DNA of 64,000 nt from Mesoflavibacter zeaxanthinifaciens DSM 18436 (GCF_000422365.1 NZ_AULQ01000002.1:248001-312000); one strand, 5' to 3'. Positions 53,255-63,222 are shown, numbered from the stretch's first letter. Translations and numbers: made by a program. The notes: a model not told the origin generated them from the sequence alone.

Positions 53255-54889
53255 TTAATTTAAATATCTATTGTATTTACTTGGGTTAGCTAATATTTGT
53301 GTTGCTGTTTTAATCTCTTGATTATTTACTTTATAGTAGTCGTACAGTCCTTCTCTATATACATAACGTTTTACAATCTCGTCAGTTAGTAGATTAACTA
53401 ATTGTGTTTTATTTTGGTCTACAGTTTGTGTTTTAGTTTTGTCTAAATGTTGTAATAAAGCATTGTATTCTTTTTGAATATCATCATTTAAATTTTCTGT
53501 TTTAGAGACTTCAAAAGCTTTTTTAAGCGCTTTTTCTGTTTCGGTTTCAAACTCAAAGCTAGAGTTTTTTAAATGATTTTTAAATGCATTAAAATCTGTA
53601 TCAGATAATTTAAAACTATTAATATCTTCAATTTGATGATTGTAATAATACTGAGTTGCAAAATCAAAAATGGCTTGACTGTTTAATATAGCATCTGTAA
53701 TTGCAGAATTTTTTGTTGTTTCTAAAGCTTCATCAGGAAAAACACCGCCACCATCATAGACTTTACGTCCGTTTTTGGTTTTAAACTCATGATAATTTTC
53801 TTGTTTTATACGTACTGCGTTACCATTTTCGTCACGATTCCAATAATCTAAAGACTGTATACAACGTCCTGAAGGCGTGTAGTATCTAGAAATTGTAACT
53901 TTAAGTTGTGTACCATAAGTTAGCTTTTTTGGTCGCTGTACTAAGCCTTTACCAAAACTACGTGCACCAACAATTACAGCTCTATCTAAGTCTTGTAATG
54001 CACCAGAAACAATCTCGGAAGCAGAAGCACTACGACCGTTAATTAATACTACAACAGGTATTTCTGTATCTACAGGTTCGTTTTTTGTATAATAGGTTTT
54101 ATTGTATTTTTTAACCTTAGATTTTGTCGTTACTACCAATTGTCCTTTTGGTACAAAAAGGTTAACAATATTTATGGCTTCGCGAAGTAATCCACCAGGA
54201 TTATTACGTAAATCTAATATGATGCTTTTTGCGCCTTGTGCCTTTAAATCTTTTAAGGCATACTCGGTTTGCATAGACGCTTTTGCATTAAATTTTTGAA
54301 GTACAATGTAGCCTGTAGTTTCATTAATCATAGAAAAATGAGGTACAGCATTAATTTCAATTTCAGAACGTGTTAAGGTCGTTGTATTGGTTTTTCCTTG
54401 ACGTTTATAAGTTACTTTTAATGTTGAATTTGGTGCACCTTTTAATAAGTTAGAGGCATCATCTTCATAACCATCTACTTTGATACCGTCTACTTCTATA
54501 ATTTCGTCACCTGCTTTAAGACCTGCTTTATCTGCTGGATAATCTTTATAAGGCTCTACAACTACTAATTTATCTTTTAAAGTTTTAATTCTTGCACCAA
54601 CGCCAGTATAATCTCCTGTACGACGTATACGCTCTGCTTCTACATCTTGTTCGTTATAAAATTTGGTATACGGATCTAAATCGTTAAGCATATTTTTAAT
54701 GGCATTATCCATTAAATCTGCAGGATTAGTCTCGTCTACATAATTCATATTAAGCTCTTTAAAAAGTGTGGTAAAAATTTCGATTTGTTTAGCTATTTCG
54801 AAAAAATCACTTTTAAAGGCGCTTCCGGTTATAAAAATAGTTAACGCAAAAACAGGAATTAAAATGCGTTTTTTAAGTATCTTTTTCAT
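53255..54889 (-). CDS. S41 family carboxy-terminal processing peptidase
   Basis: A 544-residue exported protease. N-terminal membrane/signal segment (about 8-25), PDZ domain (about 90-170, KAGLKAGDEIIEVDG), peptidase core with catalytic Ser in LINGRSASASEIVSG and Lys in RSFGKGLVQRP, and a helical C-terminal region. CtpA-type enzymes process periplasmic proteins near their C-termini. It overlaps rnpA by 17 bp, a pairing I recall as usual in Bacteroidota. Confidence 0.93.
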   Translation of the reverse strand: MKKILKKRILIPVFALTIFITGSAFKSDFFEIAKQIEIFTTLFKELNMNYVDETNPADLMDNAIKNMLNDLDPYTKFYNEQDVEAERIRRTGDYTGVGARIKTLKDKLVVVEPYKDYPADKAGLKAGDEIIEVDGIKVDGYEDDASNLLKGAPNSTLKVTYKRQGKTNTTTLTRSEIEINAVPHFSMINETTGYIVLQKFNAKASMQTEYALKDLKAQGAKSIILDLRNNPGGLLREAINIVNLFVPKGQLVVTTKSKVKKYNKTYYTKNEPVDTEIPVVVLINGRSASASEIVSGALQDLDRAVIVGARSFGKGLVQRPKKLTYGTQLKVTISRYYTPSGRCIQSLDYWNRDENGNAVRIKQENYHEFKTKNGRKVYDGGGVFPDEALETTKNSAITDAILNSQAIFDFATQYYYNHQIEDINSFKLSDTDFNAFKNHLKNSSFEFETETEKALKKAFEVSKTENLNDDIQKEYNALLQHLDKTKTQTVDQNKTQLVNLLTDEIVKRYVYREGLYDYYKVNNQEIKTATQILANPSKYNRYLN

Positions 54890-55259
54890 TCTTCTCTATA
54901 TTAGAAACTTGGTCATTAAATTTAGTTAGTAATGCCTTCATTTTTTTGTCAATAGTCTTAAAATCTGGCATTTCTTTACTAATATATAAAATCATTAGCG
55001 TGTAATGGTCTAACTTATTGTCTATTAACAGATTTTTATTAAGTCTGTAGCCTTCACGTAGCAAACGTTTTACACGATTACGATGTACCGCTAATTTAAA
55101 ATTTCGTTTACTTACAGATACCCCAACTTTTAGTTGGGTTTGGTTATCTAGATAGACCATACGCAAAGGATATGCCGAAACAGATTTTCCTTCAGCAAAT
55201 AACTGCTCAATTGCTTTTTGGCTTTTAAGTTTTTCGTCTTTATTGTATGTGTAGCGCAT
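54873..55259 (-). CDS. rnpA: Ribonuclease P protein component
   Basis: A 128-residue basic protein with the RnpA signature KLAVHRNRVKRLLREGYRL (about 62-80), preceded by VGVSVSKRNF. It supports RNase P RNA in trimming tRNA 5' ends. rpmH, its neighbour in many bacteria, is not adjacent here; it is instead fused operonically with the S41 peptidase (17-bp overlap) and starts 4 bp after the S24 regulator gene. Confidence 0.94.
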   Translation of the reverse strand: MRYTYNKDEKLKSQKAIEQLFAEGKSVSAYPLRMVYLDNQTQLKVGVSVSKRNFKLAVHRNRVKRLLREGYRLNKNLLIDNKLDHYTLMILYISKEMPDFKTIDKKMKALLTKFNDQVSNIEKNEKDT

Positions 55260-55263
55260 TAAT

Positions 55264-56061
55264 TTAGTTTTTTAATGCTTCTTGAAGTTGTAATAATTTA
55301 CTTTCAAGCTCGTGTAAACGGTCATAAACATCCATTGGTTCTGGTATTTGTTTTGATGCAAACATTGTGACGTGCCAAACTTCCATAATGTCTTCTGCAT
55401 TTATGGTGTATGTTGGATAATTTCCGTTTGTGTTATCACTTTTTAAAATAAGTTGTCCTTTTTCTTGAATATTATTGATAATTCGTTTTAAAACAATACC
55501 ATCATTTTTACTGACAATAACGTAAACACGACCATTTTTAATATCTTTTAAATTTTCTACATATTGACCAAAAACCAAATCGCCATCTGCAAATGTGCTA
55601 AACATAGAATTGCCTTGTACTTCAAAACACCTGTATGTTCCATTAGTAAGTTGTGGCATATGAAACGTTGGTAAAGTCTCGATATACTCGCTATCTCCGT
55701 AACCATCTAAATAACCAGCTCTTGCTTTTACAGGAACGTAGACTACGTTTTCTTCATCGTTTTGATTAACAGCAACTACTTTTGGTATTCCAGAATATGT
55801 TTGAATTTTAGCCATATCTTGTTTTAACATCACATCACTTTTACCAAAAAGATAGTCTGGATTGATATTAAATTGATCTATAATTGCACTTAACACATCA
55901 TAACCAGGTTTGGTTTTTTTACGAGTTCCATCTGGTTGAGGTCTACCATTAACAATGCTATCTATGGTTGTTCCGGTAACACCTATACGTTTTGAAAATG
56001 CATAATTATTAAGCTGAAAATGATTGATTATAGCGGTTATTTTTTGATCTATTTGCTGCAT
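55264..56061 (-). CDS. XRE-type regulator with S24 (LexA-like) C-terminal domain
   Basis: 265 residues from the chosen start. An N-terminal helix-turn-helix (about 15-60, FSKRIGVTGTTIDSIVNGRPQP) and linker precede an S24 domain with the Ser nucleophile in VQGNSMFSTFADGD and the general-base Lys in GIVLKRIIN. A C-terminal coiled coil (ELESKLLQLQEAL) follows. Likely a transcriptional repressor. Self-cleavage is possible, but no Ala-Gly cleavage pair is certain (KARAGYLDGYGD is one candidate). ATG at 56061 is preferred to 56070 by comparison with usual starts. Confidence 0.82.
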   Translation of the reverse strand: MQQIDQKITAIINHFQLNNYAFSKRIGVTGTTIDSIVNGRPQPDGTRKKTKPGYDVLSAIIDQFNINPDYLFGKSDVMLKQDMAKIQTYSGIPKVVAVNQNDEENVVYVPVKARAGYLDGYGDSEYIETLPTFHMPQLTNGTYRCFEVQGNSMFSTFADGDLVFGQYVENLKDIKNGRVYVIVSKNDGIVLKRIINNIQEKGQLILKSDNTNGNYPTYTINAEDIMEVWHVTMFASKQIPEPMDVYDRLHELESKLLQLQEALKN

Positions 56062-56145
56062 GTTTCTCAAAAGAAAGGTCTTGAAGACTTATAATTTAAG
56101 CTAAGATATGAAAATTCAAACATTTGTAGAGATATTGAAATTTAT

Positions 56146-56652
56146 CTAATTAAACAAAAACATCATACGTTCTTGATTGTCTGGTAAACCAATAATATTG
56201 TTAGCATAATCGTTTTGATATGCTAAGTCTCCTTTTTTAATGTAACCTTCAGATTTTGGCATACATGCGCTCCATGCACCAGAAGGTTTACAGTCGTTAA
56301 CATCTAATTTTACAATAGTATGATTATCTACAGTGATGACTACATTTTTAAAGTCTTTAGCTTTAGTTAAAGCATCATTAATATTATCTTTATTTAGCTT
56401 AACAACTTCGGTTGCAAGGTTTGTTGCTTTTGTTTTAAAGGCTTCAATTGGATTAGCAGACGTGTCTTTTTCTAAGCTTTTAATATCTTTTAGAAAAGGT
56501 AAATCTGCGTTAGTTTCAGTATTTTTTTCAGTGTTTTGTGTAGTAGTTTCTGTATGTGTTGTGCTTTCTACTTTAGTATCTACTTTTTCTTTTTGGTTGT
56601 CTTTACAACTAAAAGCTAATACTAGAATTAATACGTAGGCTAAATGTTTCAT
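56146..56652 (-). CDS. Putative lipoprotein, function unknown
   Basis: A 168-residue protein with lipoprotein signal MKHLAYVLILVLAFSC (Cys16) and a Thr/Glu/Asn-rich low-complexity linker (17-50). A C-terminal domain follows with VVITVDNHTIVKLDVNDCKPSGAWSACMPKSEGYIKK, whose two Cys residues could pair. I do not recognise the family. It has its own promoter element and is the terminal gene before the S24 regulator on this strand. Confidence 0.72.
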   Translation of the reverse strand: MKHLAYVLILVLAFSCKDNQKEKVDTKVESTTHTETTTQNTEKNTETNADLPFLKDIKSLEKDTSANPIEAFKTKATNLATEVVKLNKDNINDALTKAKDFKNVVITVDNHTIVKLDVNDCKPSGAWSACMPKSEGYIKKGDLAYQNDYANNIIGLPDNQERMMFLFN

Positions 56653-56680
56653 CTTTTTTCAGTTTTATTGAATAGCTTTT

Positions 56681-56688
56681 CAAATATA
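56681..56688 (-). promoter_or_regulatory. -7 promoter element of the lipoprotein gene
   Basis: Minus-strand TATATTTG lies 28 bp upstream of the ATG at 56652. Confidence 0.55.
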
Positions 56689-56702
56689 GAGTTTTAAGAA
56701 TA

Positions 56703-56733
56703 AAAAAAGCTTCAACAATTGTTGAAGCTTTTA
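56703..56733. terminator. Terminator downstream of the M1 peptidase gene
   Basis: AAAAGCTTCAACAATTGTTGAAGCTTTT is a perfect palindrome with flanking A- and T-runs, 22 bp after the M1 gene's stop (minus-strand sense). Confidence 0.85.
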
Positions 56734-56754
56734 ATTTCATTTTAATAGATAGTA

Positions 56755-58578
56755 TTACTCTAATGTATTGTTACTTTTATCAACATCTGCCATTAGTTGT
56801 TTTGGATCTATTTTTATGCTTTTTATGGCACTTTTAGGTTTGTTTATACTAAAACTATAGGTTGGATATGCCCAAGCCCAATCGTTTAATATTTTTACGT
56901 TTGAAGCTAACGGTTTTTCGCCTCTCATAATTCTTAAAGGAATATTATACCATTCAGACGTTCCGTCAGTATATTCTACTTCAATATCTAAAGGCATTGG
57001 CATTAAGCCTTTACGCTCTAAATTTACTGTTGTTATGCTATTATTTTCTTCTGTAGAAGTTACTGCATAATCAATAGTATTAGTTGTTTGTGTCCAATCT
57101 ATTAAGTACCAATCTAACTCTAAACCAGACACTTTTTCGGCAGTTCTAATAATATCAATAGGTCTTGGATGTTTAAAAGCAAAATCGTCAAAGTACTTTT
57201 TAAGTGTTTTTTTAAGATTGTCTTCACCTATTATGTAACCTAATTGAGATAAAAATACAGAACCTTTGTTATAAGCTGTTATACCATAAGCCATATTAGT
57301 TTCATAACGATCTGCATGTGTAGTTTGTGGTTTTTCTTTACCAGATTTTGCTAAATAAATATAACCTCTATAAGCATTTGCGTTAGGAATTTCTTTTCCT
57401 TCATTCATTACTTTATTCATTGCATGATCACTAATGTAACTTGTAAAACCTTCGTCCATCCACTCGTGTCTAGCTTCATTTGTCGCTAATAAAAATTGAA
57501 ACCAAGTATGTGCTAACTCATGAGCTGTTACACCAACTAAACTACCAAAGCTACGTTTACCTGTAATTAATGTACACATGGCGTATTCCATACCGCCATC
57601 ACCACCTTGAATAACAGAATATTGATTATATGGATATTTACCTACGTTTTCAGAAAAATACTGCATTAACTCAACAGTTTTAGGTTGTAAGTCTTTCCAA
57701 TATTTTAAGTTATCTGCCGGTAAATCTTTTTTGTAATAAAAATGAAGCATTGGACCGTTTGGAACTTGCATAGTATCGTGAATATAATCCGGATCTGCAG
57801 CCCAAGTAAAGTCATGAACATTTGGCGCTAAAAATTGCATAGTTTTTTTGTCGCCTTTAATTTCAGGTTCGCCTTGTAAGTAACCAGTACCACCAACAAC
57901 GTAATCTTTATCTATAGTCAAATTAACCTCAAAATCTCCCCAAACACCATGAAACTCGCGTCCTATGTATGGATCTGCATGCCATCCTTCAAAATCATAT
58001 TCGGCTAACTTAGGATACCATTGTGTCATAGAAAGTGCAACACCTTCGGCATTATTACGACCAGAACGACGAATTTGAACTGGTACTTGCGCATCAAAAT
58101 CCATTGTAAATGTTACACTTTGTCCTGGTTGAATAGGTTGAGCTAACTCTACTTCTAATACAGTACCAACCGTTTCATAATTAATTTTTTTACCGTCTTG
58201 TTTTAGGCTATTTACGTTGATATAACCAATCTCGTTAGGTTTTAATTTACTTATACGATCGCCAACTCTAGAATCTGGATCTTCAATAGTACGAGAACGT
58301 ACATCCATTTCACTACCTGGTTGAAACGCATTAAAGTATAAATGATAAAACACTTTATCTAAAACGTCTGGCGAATTATTTGTATACACTAACGTTTGTT
58401 TTCCTTGGTATTGATAGTTGTTAACATCCATATCAATATCCATTTTATAATCTACATGTTGTTGCCAATATGTAGAGTTTTTTTCAGTTGAACTTTCTGA
58501 AGTTGAAACCGCTTGTTTTGTAGAACTACAAGCAGTTAAAAAACCGAAAGCAATGGTAAGAAGTAGTAATTTTTTCAT
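56755..58578 (-). CDS. M1 family zinc metallopeptidase lipoprotein
   Basis: A 607-residue exported peptidase with lipoprotein signal (Cys17 in FGFLTAC). A beta-rich N-terminal domain is followed by the catalytic gluzincin domain with HELAH and the third zinc ligand Glu in HEWMDEGFTSY (HExxH-x18-E). The exopeptidase motif is GGMEYA rather than the usual GxMEN, so substrate preference may differ from classic aminopeptidases. It likely digests peptides in the periplasm or at the surface. Strong terminators flank it on both sides. Confidence 0.9.
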   Translation of the reverse strand: MKKLLLLTIAFGFLTACSSTKQAVSTSESSTEKNSTYWQQHVDYKMDIDMDVNNYQYQGKQTLVYTNNSPDVLDKVFYHLYFNAFQPGSEMDVRSRTIEDPDSRVGDRISKLKPNEIGYINVNSLKQDGKKINYETVGTVLEVELAQPIQPGQSVTFTMDFDAQVPVQIRRSGRNNAEGVALSMTQWYPKLAEYDFEGWHADPYIGREFHGVWGDFEVNLTIDKDYVVGGTGYLQGEPEIKGDKKTMQFLAPNVHDFTWAADPDYIHDTMQVPNGPMLHFYYKKDLPADNLKYWKDLQPKTVELMQYFSENVGKYPYNQYSVIQGGDGGMEYAMCTLITGKRSFGSLVGVTAHELAHTWFQFLLATNEARHEWMDEGFTSYISDHAMNKVMNEGKEIPNANAYRGYIYLAKSGKEKPQTTHADRYETNMAYGITAYNKGSVFLSQLGYIIGEDNLKKTLKKYFDDFAFKHPRPIDIIRTAEKVSGLELDWYLIDWTQTTNTIDYAVTSTEENNSITTVNLERKGLMPMPLDIEVEYTDGTSEWYNIPLRIMRGEKPLASNVKILNDWAWAYPTYSFSINKPKSAIKSIKIDPKQLMADVDKSNNTLE

Positions 58579-58600
58579 TCTTTAAAAATTTAGTTGAAAT

Positions 58601-58636
58601 AAAAAAGCCTCAACAGTTTTGGGTTGAGGCTTTTTG
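58601..58636. terminator. Terminator downstream of the S8 peptidase gene
   Basis: AAAAAGCCTCAAC (58602-58614) and GTTGAGGCTTTTT (58623-58635) form a 13-bp stem with an 8-nt loop, 15 bp after the S8 stop in the minus sense. Confidence 0.88.
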
Positions 58637-58650
58637 TATCTTTTTATGTA

Positions 58651-60264
58651 TTAATTAGCAACTTGAGATGCCATAATTAAAGCATTGTAAGCGTTAACTA
58701 TTTTTGCAGATTTACTAATATCTGATAGCGTTTTAACGTTATTAGCATCACCACCAACAATTACCTGAGATTTTACTGGTAAACCAGAACTCATAATAAT
58801 TTGTTTTACTTGAGAAGCTTTTAAGTCAGGATATTGAGACCAGATTAAAGCTGCAACACCAGCAACTGCTGGAGCAGCCATACTTGTTCCTCCTTTAGTA
58901 TCATATTCATTCTCTGGAGTTGTAGAGTATACTTTTGCTCCAGGAGCAAATACATCTACATTTTTAAGACCGTAGTTAGAAAAACTAGCAATCATTTTTG
59001 TACCATAACTAGGCGCTAAAGCACCAACGCGAATGTAAGTATCTGAAATCTCTACAAAATCTACATTATCATCAGGGAAGTTTGGTTCTACATCTACATC
59101 TTTACTATCGTTACCTGCTGCATGAACAAAAATTACGTTTTTATCACTAGCGTATTTAATAGCATCTCTTACCCAATCAGAATGAGTAGAATAGCTTTTA
59201 CCAAAGCTACCGTTAATAATTTTTGCACCGTTGTCTACAGCATATCTAATAGCTTTTGCAATATCTTTATCATACTCGTCACCATTTGGTACTGCACGTA
59301 AAGACATGATTTTTACATTGTTTGCAACACCGTTAGCACCTAACCCATTATTACGTTCTGCAGCGATAATACCAGCAACGTGTGTACCATGACTTTCAGA
59401 CTTAACAGAAGGCATTACGTTGTTGTTTCCGTAACCTGGTTTGTCATCAAAATCATCTGGATTATCTCCTGTTGTACGACCGTTAAAGTCTTTATTTAAG
59501 TTGTAGTTTACTTGGTCTGTAAAATACTCTACACCACCTTTTATTTGCTCTTTAGCTTCTTTCATAGACGTTAAACCATTTCCGTAGATAAAATTAGCAA
59601 CACCAACAGCATCTTTTAGTGCTTGGTCTTCTGTATTGATTGCTTTAACTTCTTCTGCAGTGTAATCTTCTTTACCAAAATGCTTTGTTAACACATCGTG
59701 TGCTCCAGAAACTTGAGCGTAAATTTGGTCGTAGCGTTGTTTACCAGAAAGTGCTTCTTGATATTTTTTGTCTAGTTCTTCAACAGCTTCAGCATATCTT
59801 GGTATGCTAGCATTACCACTAGCTGCGATACGCGTCATTTCTAATCTTTCGTTGTATGCATCACCTAAGAAATTCCATCCATGGATATCGTCTACATAGC
59901 CGTTTTTATCATCGTCAATGCCGTTTCCTGGTATTTCGTCTGTGTTTGTCCAGATTACTCCATCTAAATCTTCGTGTTCGATGTCAATTCCAGAATCGAT
60001 TACAGCAACAATAATTTGTTGTCCTTTTTTTCCTTTAATAATTTCGGCGTAAGCCTTATCCACACTCATTCCAGGAATGGTGTCTTTAACTAAATCTAAA
60101 TGTCCCCAATTATGTGCTTCTGCTTCTGTTAAAGGCGTTTCTTTAATTGGCGTATTGTCAATATTTTCAATTGGAGTTGAAAGGATTGGTGCATTACCAC
60201 CACAGCTTGAAAGCACAACTGCTGCAAATGCAGACAGCATTAATGGCTTGTAATTAATTGTCAT
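58651..60264 (-). CDS. S8 (subtilisin-like) serine peptidase with large insertion, lipoprotein
   Basis: A 537-residue protein with a lipoprotein-type signal (AAVVLSSC, Cys21). The catalytic triad is intact: Asp90 in AVIDSGIDIEHEDLDG, His292 in SHGTHVAGI and Ser461 in GGTSMAAP. The Asp-His spacing (about 200 residues) is far longer than in subtilisin (about 32), owing to a helical insert (about 140-280). No T9SS C-terminal sorting domain is seen; the protein ends soon after the catalytic domain. It probably degrades proteins at the cell surface or in the periplasm. It is followed by a strong terminator. Confidence 0.92.
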   Translation of the reverse strand: MTINYKPLMLSAFAAVVLSSCGGNAPILSTPIENIDNTPIKETPLTEAEAHNWGHLDLVKDTIPGMSVDKAYAEIIKGKKGQQIIVAVIDSGIDIEHEDLDGVIWTNTDEIPGNGIDDDKNGYVDDIHGWNFLGDAYNERLEMTRIAASGNASIPRYAEAVEELDKKYQEALSGKQRYDQIYAQVSGAHDVLTKHFGKEDYTAEEVKAINTEDQALKDAVGVANFIYGNGLTSMKEAKEQIKGGVEYFTDQVNYNLNKDFNGRTTGDNPDDFDDKPGYGNNNVMPSVKSESHGTHVAGIIAAERNNGLGANGVANNVKIMSLRAVPNGDEYDKDIAKAIRYAVDNGAKIINGSFGKSYSTHSDWVRDAIKYASDKNVIFVHAAGNDSKDVDVEPNFPDDNVDFVEISDTYIRVGALAPSYGTKMIASFSNYGLKNVDVFAPGAKVYSTTPENEYDTKGGTSMAAPAVAGVAALIWSQYPDLKASQVKQIIMSSGLPVKSQVIVGGDANNVKTLSDISKSAKIVNAYNALIMASQVAN

Positions 60265-60288
60265 TGCTTTTTCTTTGTGTTTGTTTTG

Positions 60289-61149
60289 TTAATTAAATAT
60301 ATCGTTGCACGTGTAAGTGTCTTTTAATCGTACGCCTTTTTCGGTATGTTGTACGGTTATAATTTCGTTGTGTGCATCGTGTTCCAAAAATAAGTAATAA
60401 TTATTATCTGCCGCTAGGTTTAAGAATTTTTCTTTCTCGTCTAACGTCAGTAATGGTCTTGTATCATAACCCATTACAAAAGGTAAGGGTAGATGTCCTA
60501 CGGTAGGAAGTAAGTCTGCCATAAAGCAAATGGTTTTTCCTTTGTAATTGATCATTGGTATCATTTGCTTGTCTGTGTGTCCATCTGCAAAAAAGATGTC
60601 AAAGCCAAGTTCTGAATTTTTTAAAATATCATCTTGCGGAATACTTGTAAATTTTAAGTGACCGCTTTCTTCCATTGGTAAAATATTTTCTTTTAAAAAT
60701 GAAGCAACTTCACGACGGTTAGGTTGTGTTGCCCATTTCCAATGGTCTTTATTGCTCCAAAAGTGTGCATTTTTAAAAGCTGGTTCTAATTTAGTACGGT
60801 CTTTATTGTAATTTATGCTTCCGCCACAATGGTCAAAATGAAGATGTGTCATAAATACATCTGTGACATCATCTGTAGAAAAACCTGCTTTTTTTAAAGA
60901 TTTTTCTAAACTATCATCGCCCCAAAGATGGTAATAGCCATAAAACTTTTCACTTTGTTTGTTACCCATTCCTGTGTCGATTAAAATTAATCGATTACCG
61001 TCTTCAATTAATAAACAACGCGCAGCAATATCTATCATATTATTACTATCTGCAGGATTGGTTCTGGTCCATAAAGATTTTGGGACTACACCAAACATAG
61101 CACCGCCATCTAATTTAAAATTTCCAGCTTGTATTGGATATAATTTCAT
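60289..61149 (-). CDS. MBL-fold metallo-hydrolase
   Basis: A 286-residue metallo-beta-lactamase-fold hydrolase, with zinc-binding HLHFDH (102-107) and ligands continuing in FFADGHTDKQM and EHDAH. It resembles the quorum-quenching lactonase/glyoxalase-like branch, but sequence does not fix a substrate. It lacks a signal peptide, so it is cytoplasmic. 24 bp separate it from the S8 gene, with which it may be co-transcribed. Confidence 0.87.
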   Translation of the reverse strand: MKLYPIQAGNFKLDGGAMFGVVPKSLWTRTNPADSNNMIDIAARCLLIEDGNRLILIDTGMGNKQSEKFYGYYHLWGDDSLEKSLKKAGFSTDDVTDVFMTHLHFDHCGGSINYNKDRTKLEPAFKNAHFWSNKDHWKWATQPNRREVASFLKENILPMEESGHLKFTSIPQDDILKNSELGFDIFFADGHTDKQMIPMINYKGKTICFMADLLPTVGHLPLPFVMGYDTRPLLTLDEKEKFLNLAADNNYYLFLEHDAHNEIITVQHTEKGVRLKDTYTCNDIFN

Positions 61150-61299
61150 AAAAGAAAGATGATTTAATAAGTTGCTGCAAATTAATAATTATAGAAGAAA
61201 GCTTAAGTCTTATTAGGGAATTATTAAGAAAAATAGAATAATTAAATTATTTGTTAAATTGACTTAGAATTAAAAAATGTAATTTTTTATGTATTTGAC

Positions 61300-61307
61300 T
61301 AAATTTG
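61300..61307 (+). promoter_or_regulatory. Possible -7 element of the antiporter gene
   Basis: TAAATTTG matches TAnnTTTG, 57 bp before the ATG at 61365. No good -33 element was seen, so support is weak. The rest of the 215-bp gap to the MBL gene shows nothing else. Confidence 0.3.
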
Positions 61308-61364
61308 GGTTAAAATTTATAGCATAAATTTAAGAATTACTATTTTCACGCAAAACAAGTTTAA

Positions 61365-63218
61365 ATGTTAGAATTAGCAGGAATAATCATTTTAGGAATA
61401 TTAGCACAATGGGTAGCATGGAAGTTTAAAATCCCAGCGATTTTACCCTTAATTTTAATAGGATTACTAGTTGGTCCAATTGCTGCAGAATTTATAACAG
61501 ACGATGGTTCTAAATGGATAGAACCAATTTGGAATGAAAGAGAAGGCTTATTTCCTGGAGAAAGTTTATTCTATTTTGTGTCCTTAGCCATTAGTATCAT
61601 TTTATTTGAAGGTGGATTAACCTTAAAGATGGCTGAAATAAAAAATGTAGGTCCTGTAATTACTAAATTAATTTCTATAGGGTCTATTGTAACATTTTTT
61701 GGTGCAGGTATTGCAGCACATTATATTTTTGAATTAAGTTGGGAAATTTCTTTTCTATTTTCTGGATTAATCATAGTTACTGGTCCAACTGTAATTACAC
61801 CTATTTTAAGGAATATTCCTCTAAAAAAAGACGTATCTGCTGTCTTAAAATGGGAAGGTATTTTAATAGACCCAATTGGCGCTTTAGTTGCCGTATTAGT
61901 GTTTGAATTTATTAGTGTAGATGCTGGAGGCGAGTTTACCAAAACAGCCTTAATAGAGTTTGGTAAAATTGTACTTTTTGGTGCTACATTCGGGTTTACT
62001 TTTGCACATGCTTTAAACTTTATTATTAATAAAAAATGGGTGCCACATTATTTGCTTAATGTATTTGCTTTAGCAGCAGTTTTAGGTGTTTTTGTACTAT
62101 CAGATGCATTTGCACACGAGTCTGGATTATTAGCTGTTGTGGTTATGGGTATGGTTTTAGGTAACTCTAAATCACCATATTTAAAAGACTTATTATACTT
62201 TAAAGAATCGTTAAGTGTTTTATTGATTTCGATTTTATTTATTCTTTTAGCTGCTAATATTAATTATAGCGATTTACTTTTAATCTATAACTGGAAAACC
62301 GTAATATTATTTGCAATAGTTGTGTTTGCAGTAAGACCTATAGGTGTATTTTTAAGTACACAAGGTTCTAAATTAAAACTGAATGAAAAACTATTTATTA
62401 GTTGGGTTGGTCCACGTGGTATTGTAGCTGCTGGTATTGCGTCTCTTTTTGGTTTAAAATTAGCCCGAAATGGTGTTGCAGGAGCAGAATATATTACACC
62501 ATTAGTCTTTGTAATTGTATTAGGAACAGTACTTTTAAATGCCACAACAGCGCGTTTATTTGCTAAGTTGGTTGGAGTGTTTCTAACAAAATCTGGTGGA
62601 ATTTTAATCGTTGGCGCTTCAAAAGTATCTAGATTAATCGGACATTATTTAGAATCTAACGGAAGACATGTTGTACTTATTGATAGTAATCAAAACAACA
62701 TAAATAAAGCTAAAGAGTTAGGCTTAGAAGCTATCAATACCGATATTTATTCTCAAACTTTAATTGATAATATCGAATTAAATGACGTTGGTTATTTAAT
62801 GGCTTTAACAGGCAACAGCGACATAAATAAATACGCTATTAACAAATTTGGAAAACAATTTGGAGAAAACGGCGCTTTTAGATTAGTGTCTTCTTCAGAA
62901 ATGGCAGATAAAAATAATAACCCAAAAGAAGGTTTATTTTCTCATACTGATGATTTTAATTCTTTATCTGAAGTGACCAGAAAATACCCTAGCATTCAAG
63001 AAATTGAAATAATAGATAAAGAACATTTAGACGACTTAATTAAGACAACTAATAATGATAAGGACATTATTCCTTTATTTATTAAAGATAATGAAGGCGA
63101 GCTACATATCATTTCATCTTACAATACCGAAATTACAGATGTAGAAAAAGGCTATCATTTAGTCTATCTAGGAAAACCTTTAGATGTCGAAAAAGTAGAA
63201 ACAGTACAAAGCTCTTAA
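61365..63218 (+). CDS. Cation:proton antiporter (CPA family) with C-terminal TrkA-N/RCK domain
   Basis: A 617-residue protein with 12 or so membrane helices in the first 400 residues. IVTGPTVITPIL, EGILIDPIGALVAVLVFE (the acidic transport-site region) and SWVGPRGIVAAGIASLFG are typical of NhaP/KefB-like exchangers. A Rossmann TrkA-N domain follows (about 408-530, ILIVGASKVSRLIGHYLE), then a TrkA-C-like tail. It exports Na+ or K+ in exchange for H+, with nucleotide or ligand gating. It is a single-gene unit with a terminator. Confidence 0.9.
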   Translation: MLELAGIIILGILAQWVAWKFKIPAILPLILIGLLVGPIAAEFITDDGSKWIEPIWNEREGLFPGESLFYFVSLAISIILFEGGLTLKMAEIKNVGPVITKLISIGSIVTFFGAGIAAHYIFELSWEISFLFSGLIIVTGPTVITPILRNIPLKKDVSAVLKWEGILIDPIGALVAVLVFEFISVDAGGEFTKTALIEFGKIVLFGATFGFTFAHALNFIINKKWVPHYLLNVFALAAVLGVFVLSDAFAHESGLLAVVVMGMVLGNSKSPYLKDLLYFKESLSVLLISILFILLAANINYSDLLLIYNWKTVILFAIVVFAVRPIGVFLSTQGSKLKLNEKLFISWVGPRGIVAAGIASLFGLKLARNGVAGAEYITPLVFVIVLGTVLLNATTARLFAKLVGVFLTKSGGILIVGASKVSRLIGHYLESNGRHVVLIDSNQNNINKAKELGLEAINTDIYSQTLIDNIELNDVGYLMALTGNSDINKYAINKFGKQFGENGAFRLVSSSEMADKNNNPKEGLFSHTDDFNSLSEVTRKYPSIQEIEIIDKEHLDDLIKTTNNDKDIIPLFIKDNEGELHIISSYNTEITDVEKGYHLVYLGKPLDVEKVETVQSS

Positions 63219-63222
63219 AAAC

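Noticed and set aside
62409-62422. CACGTG-centred word in the antiporter gene
   Set aside because: Encodes the conserved GPRG motif; outer positions do not match parS.
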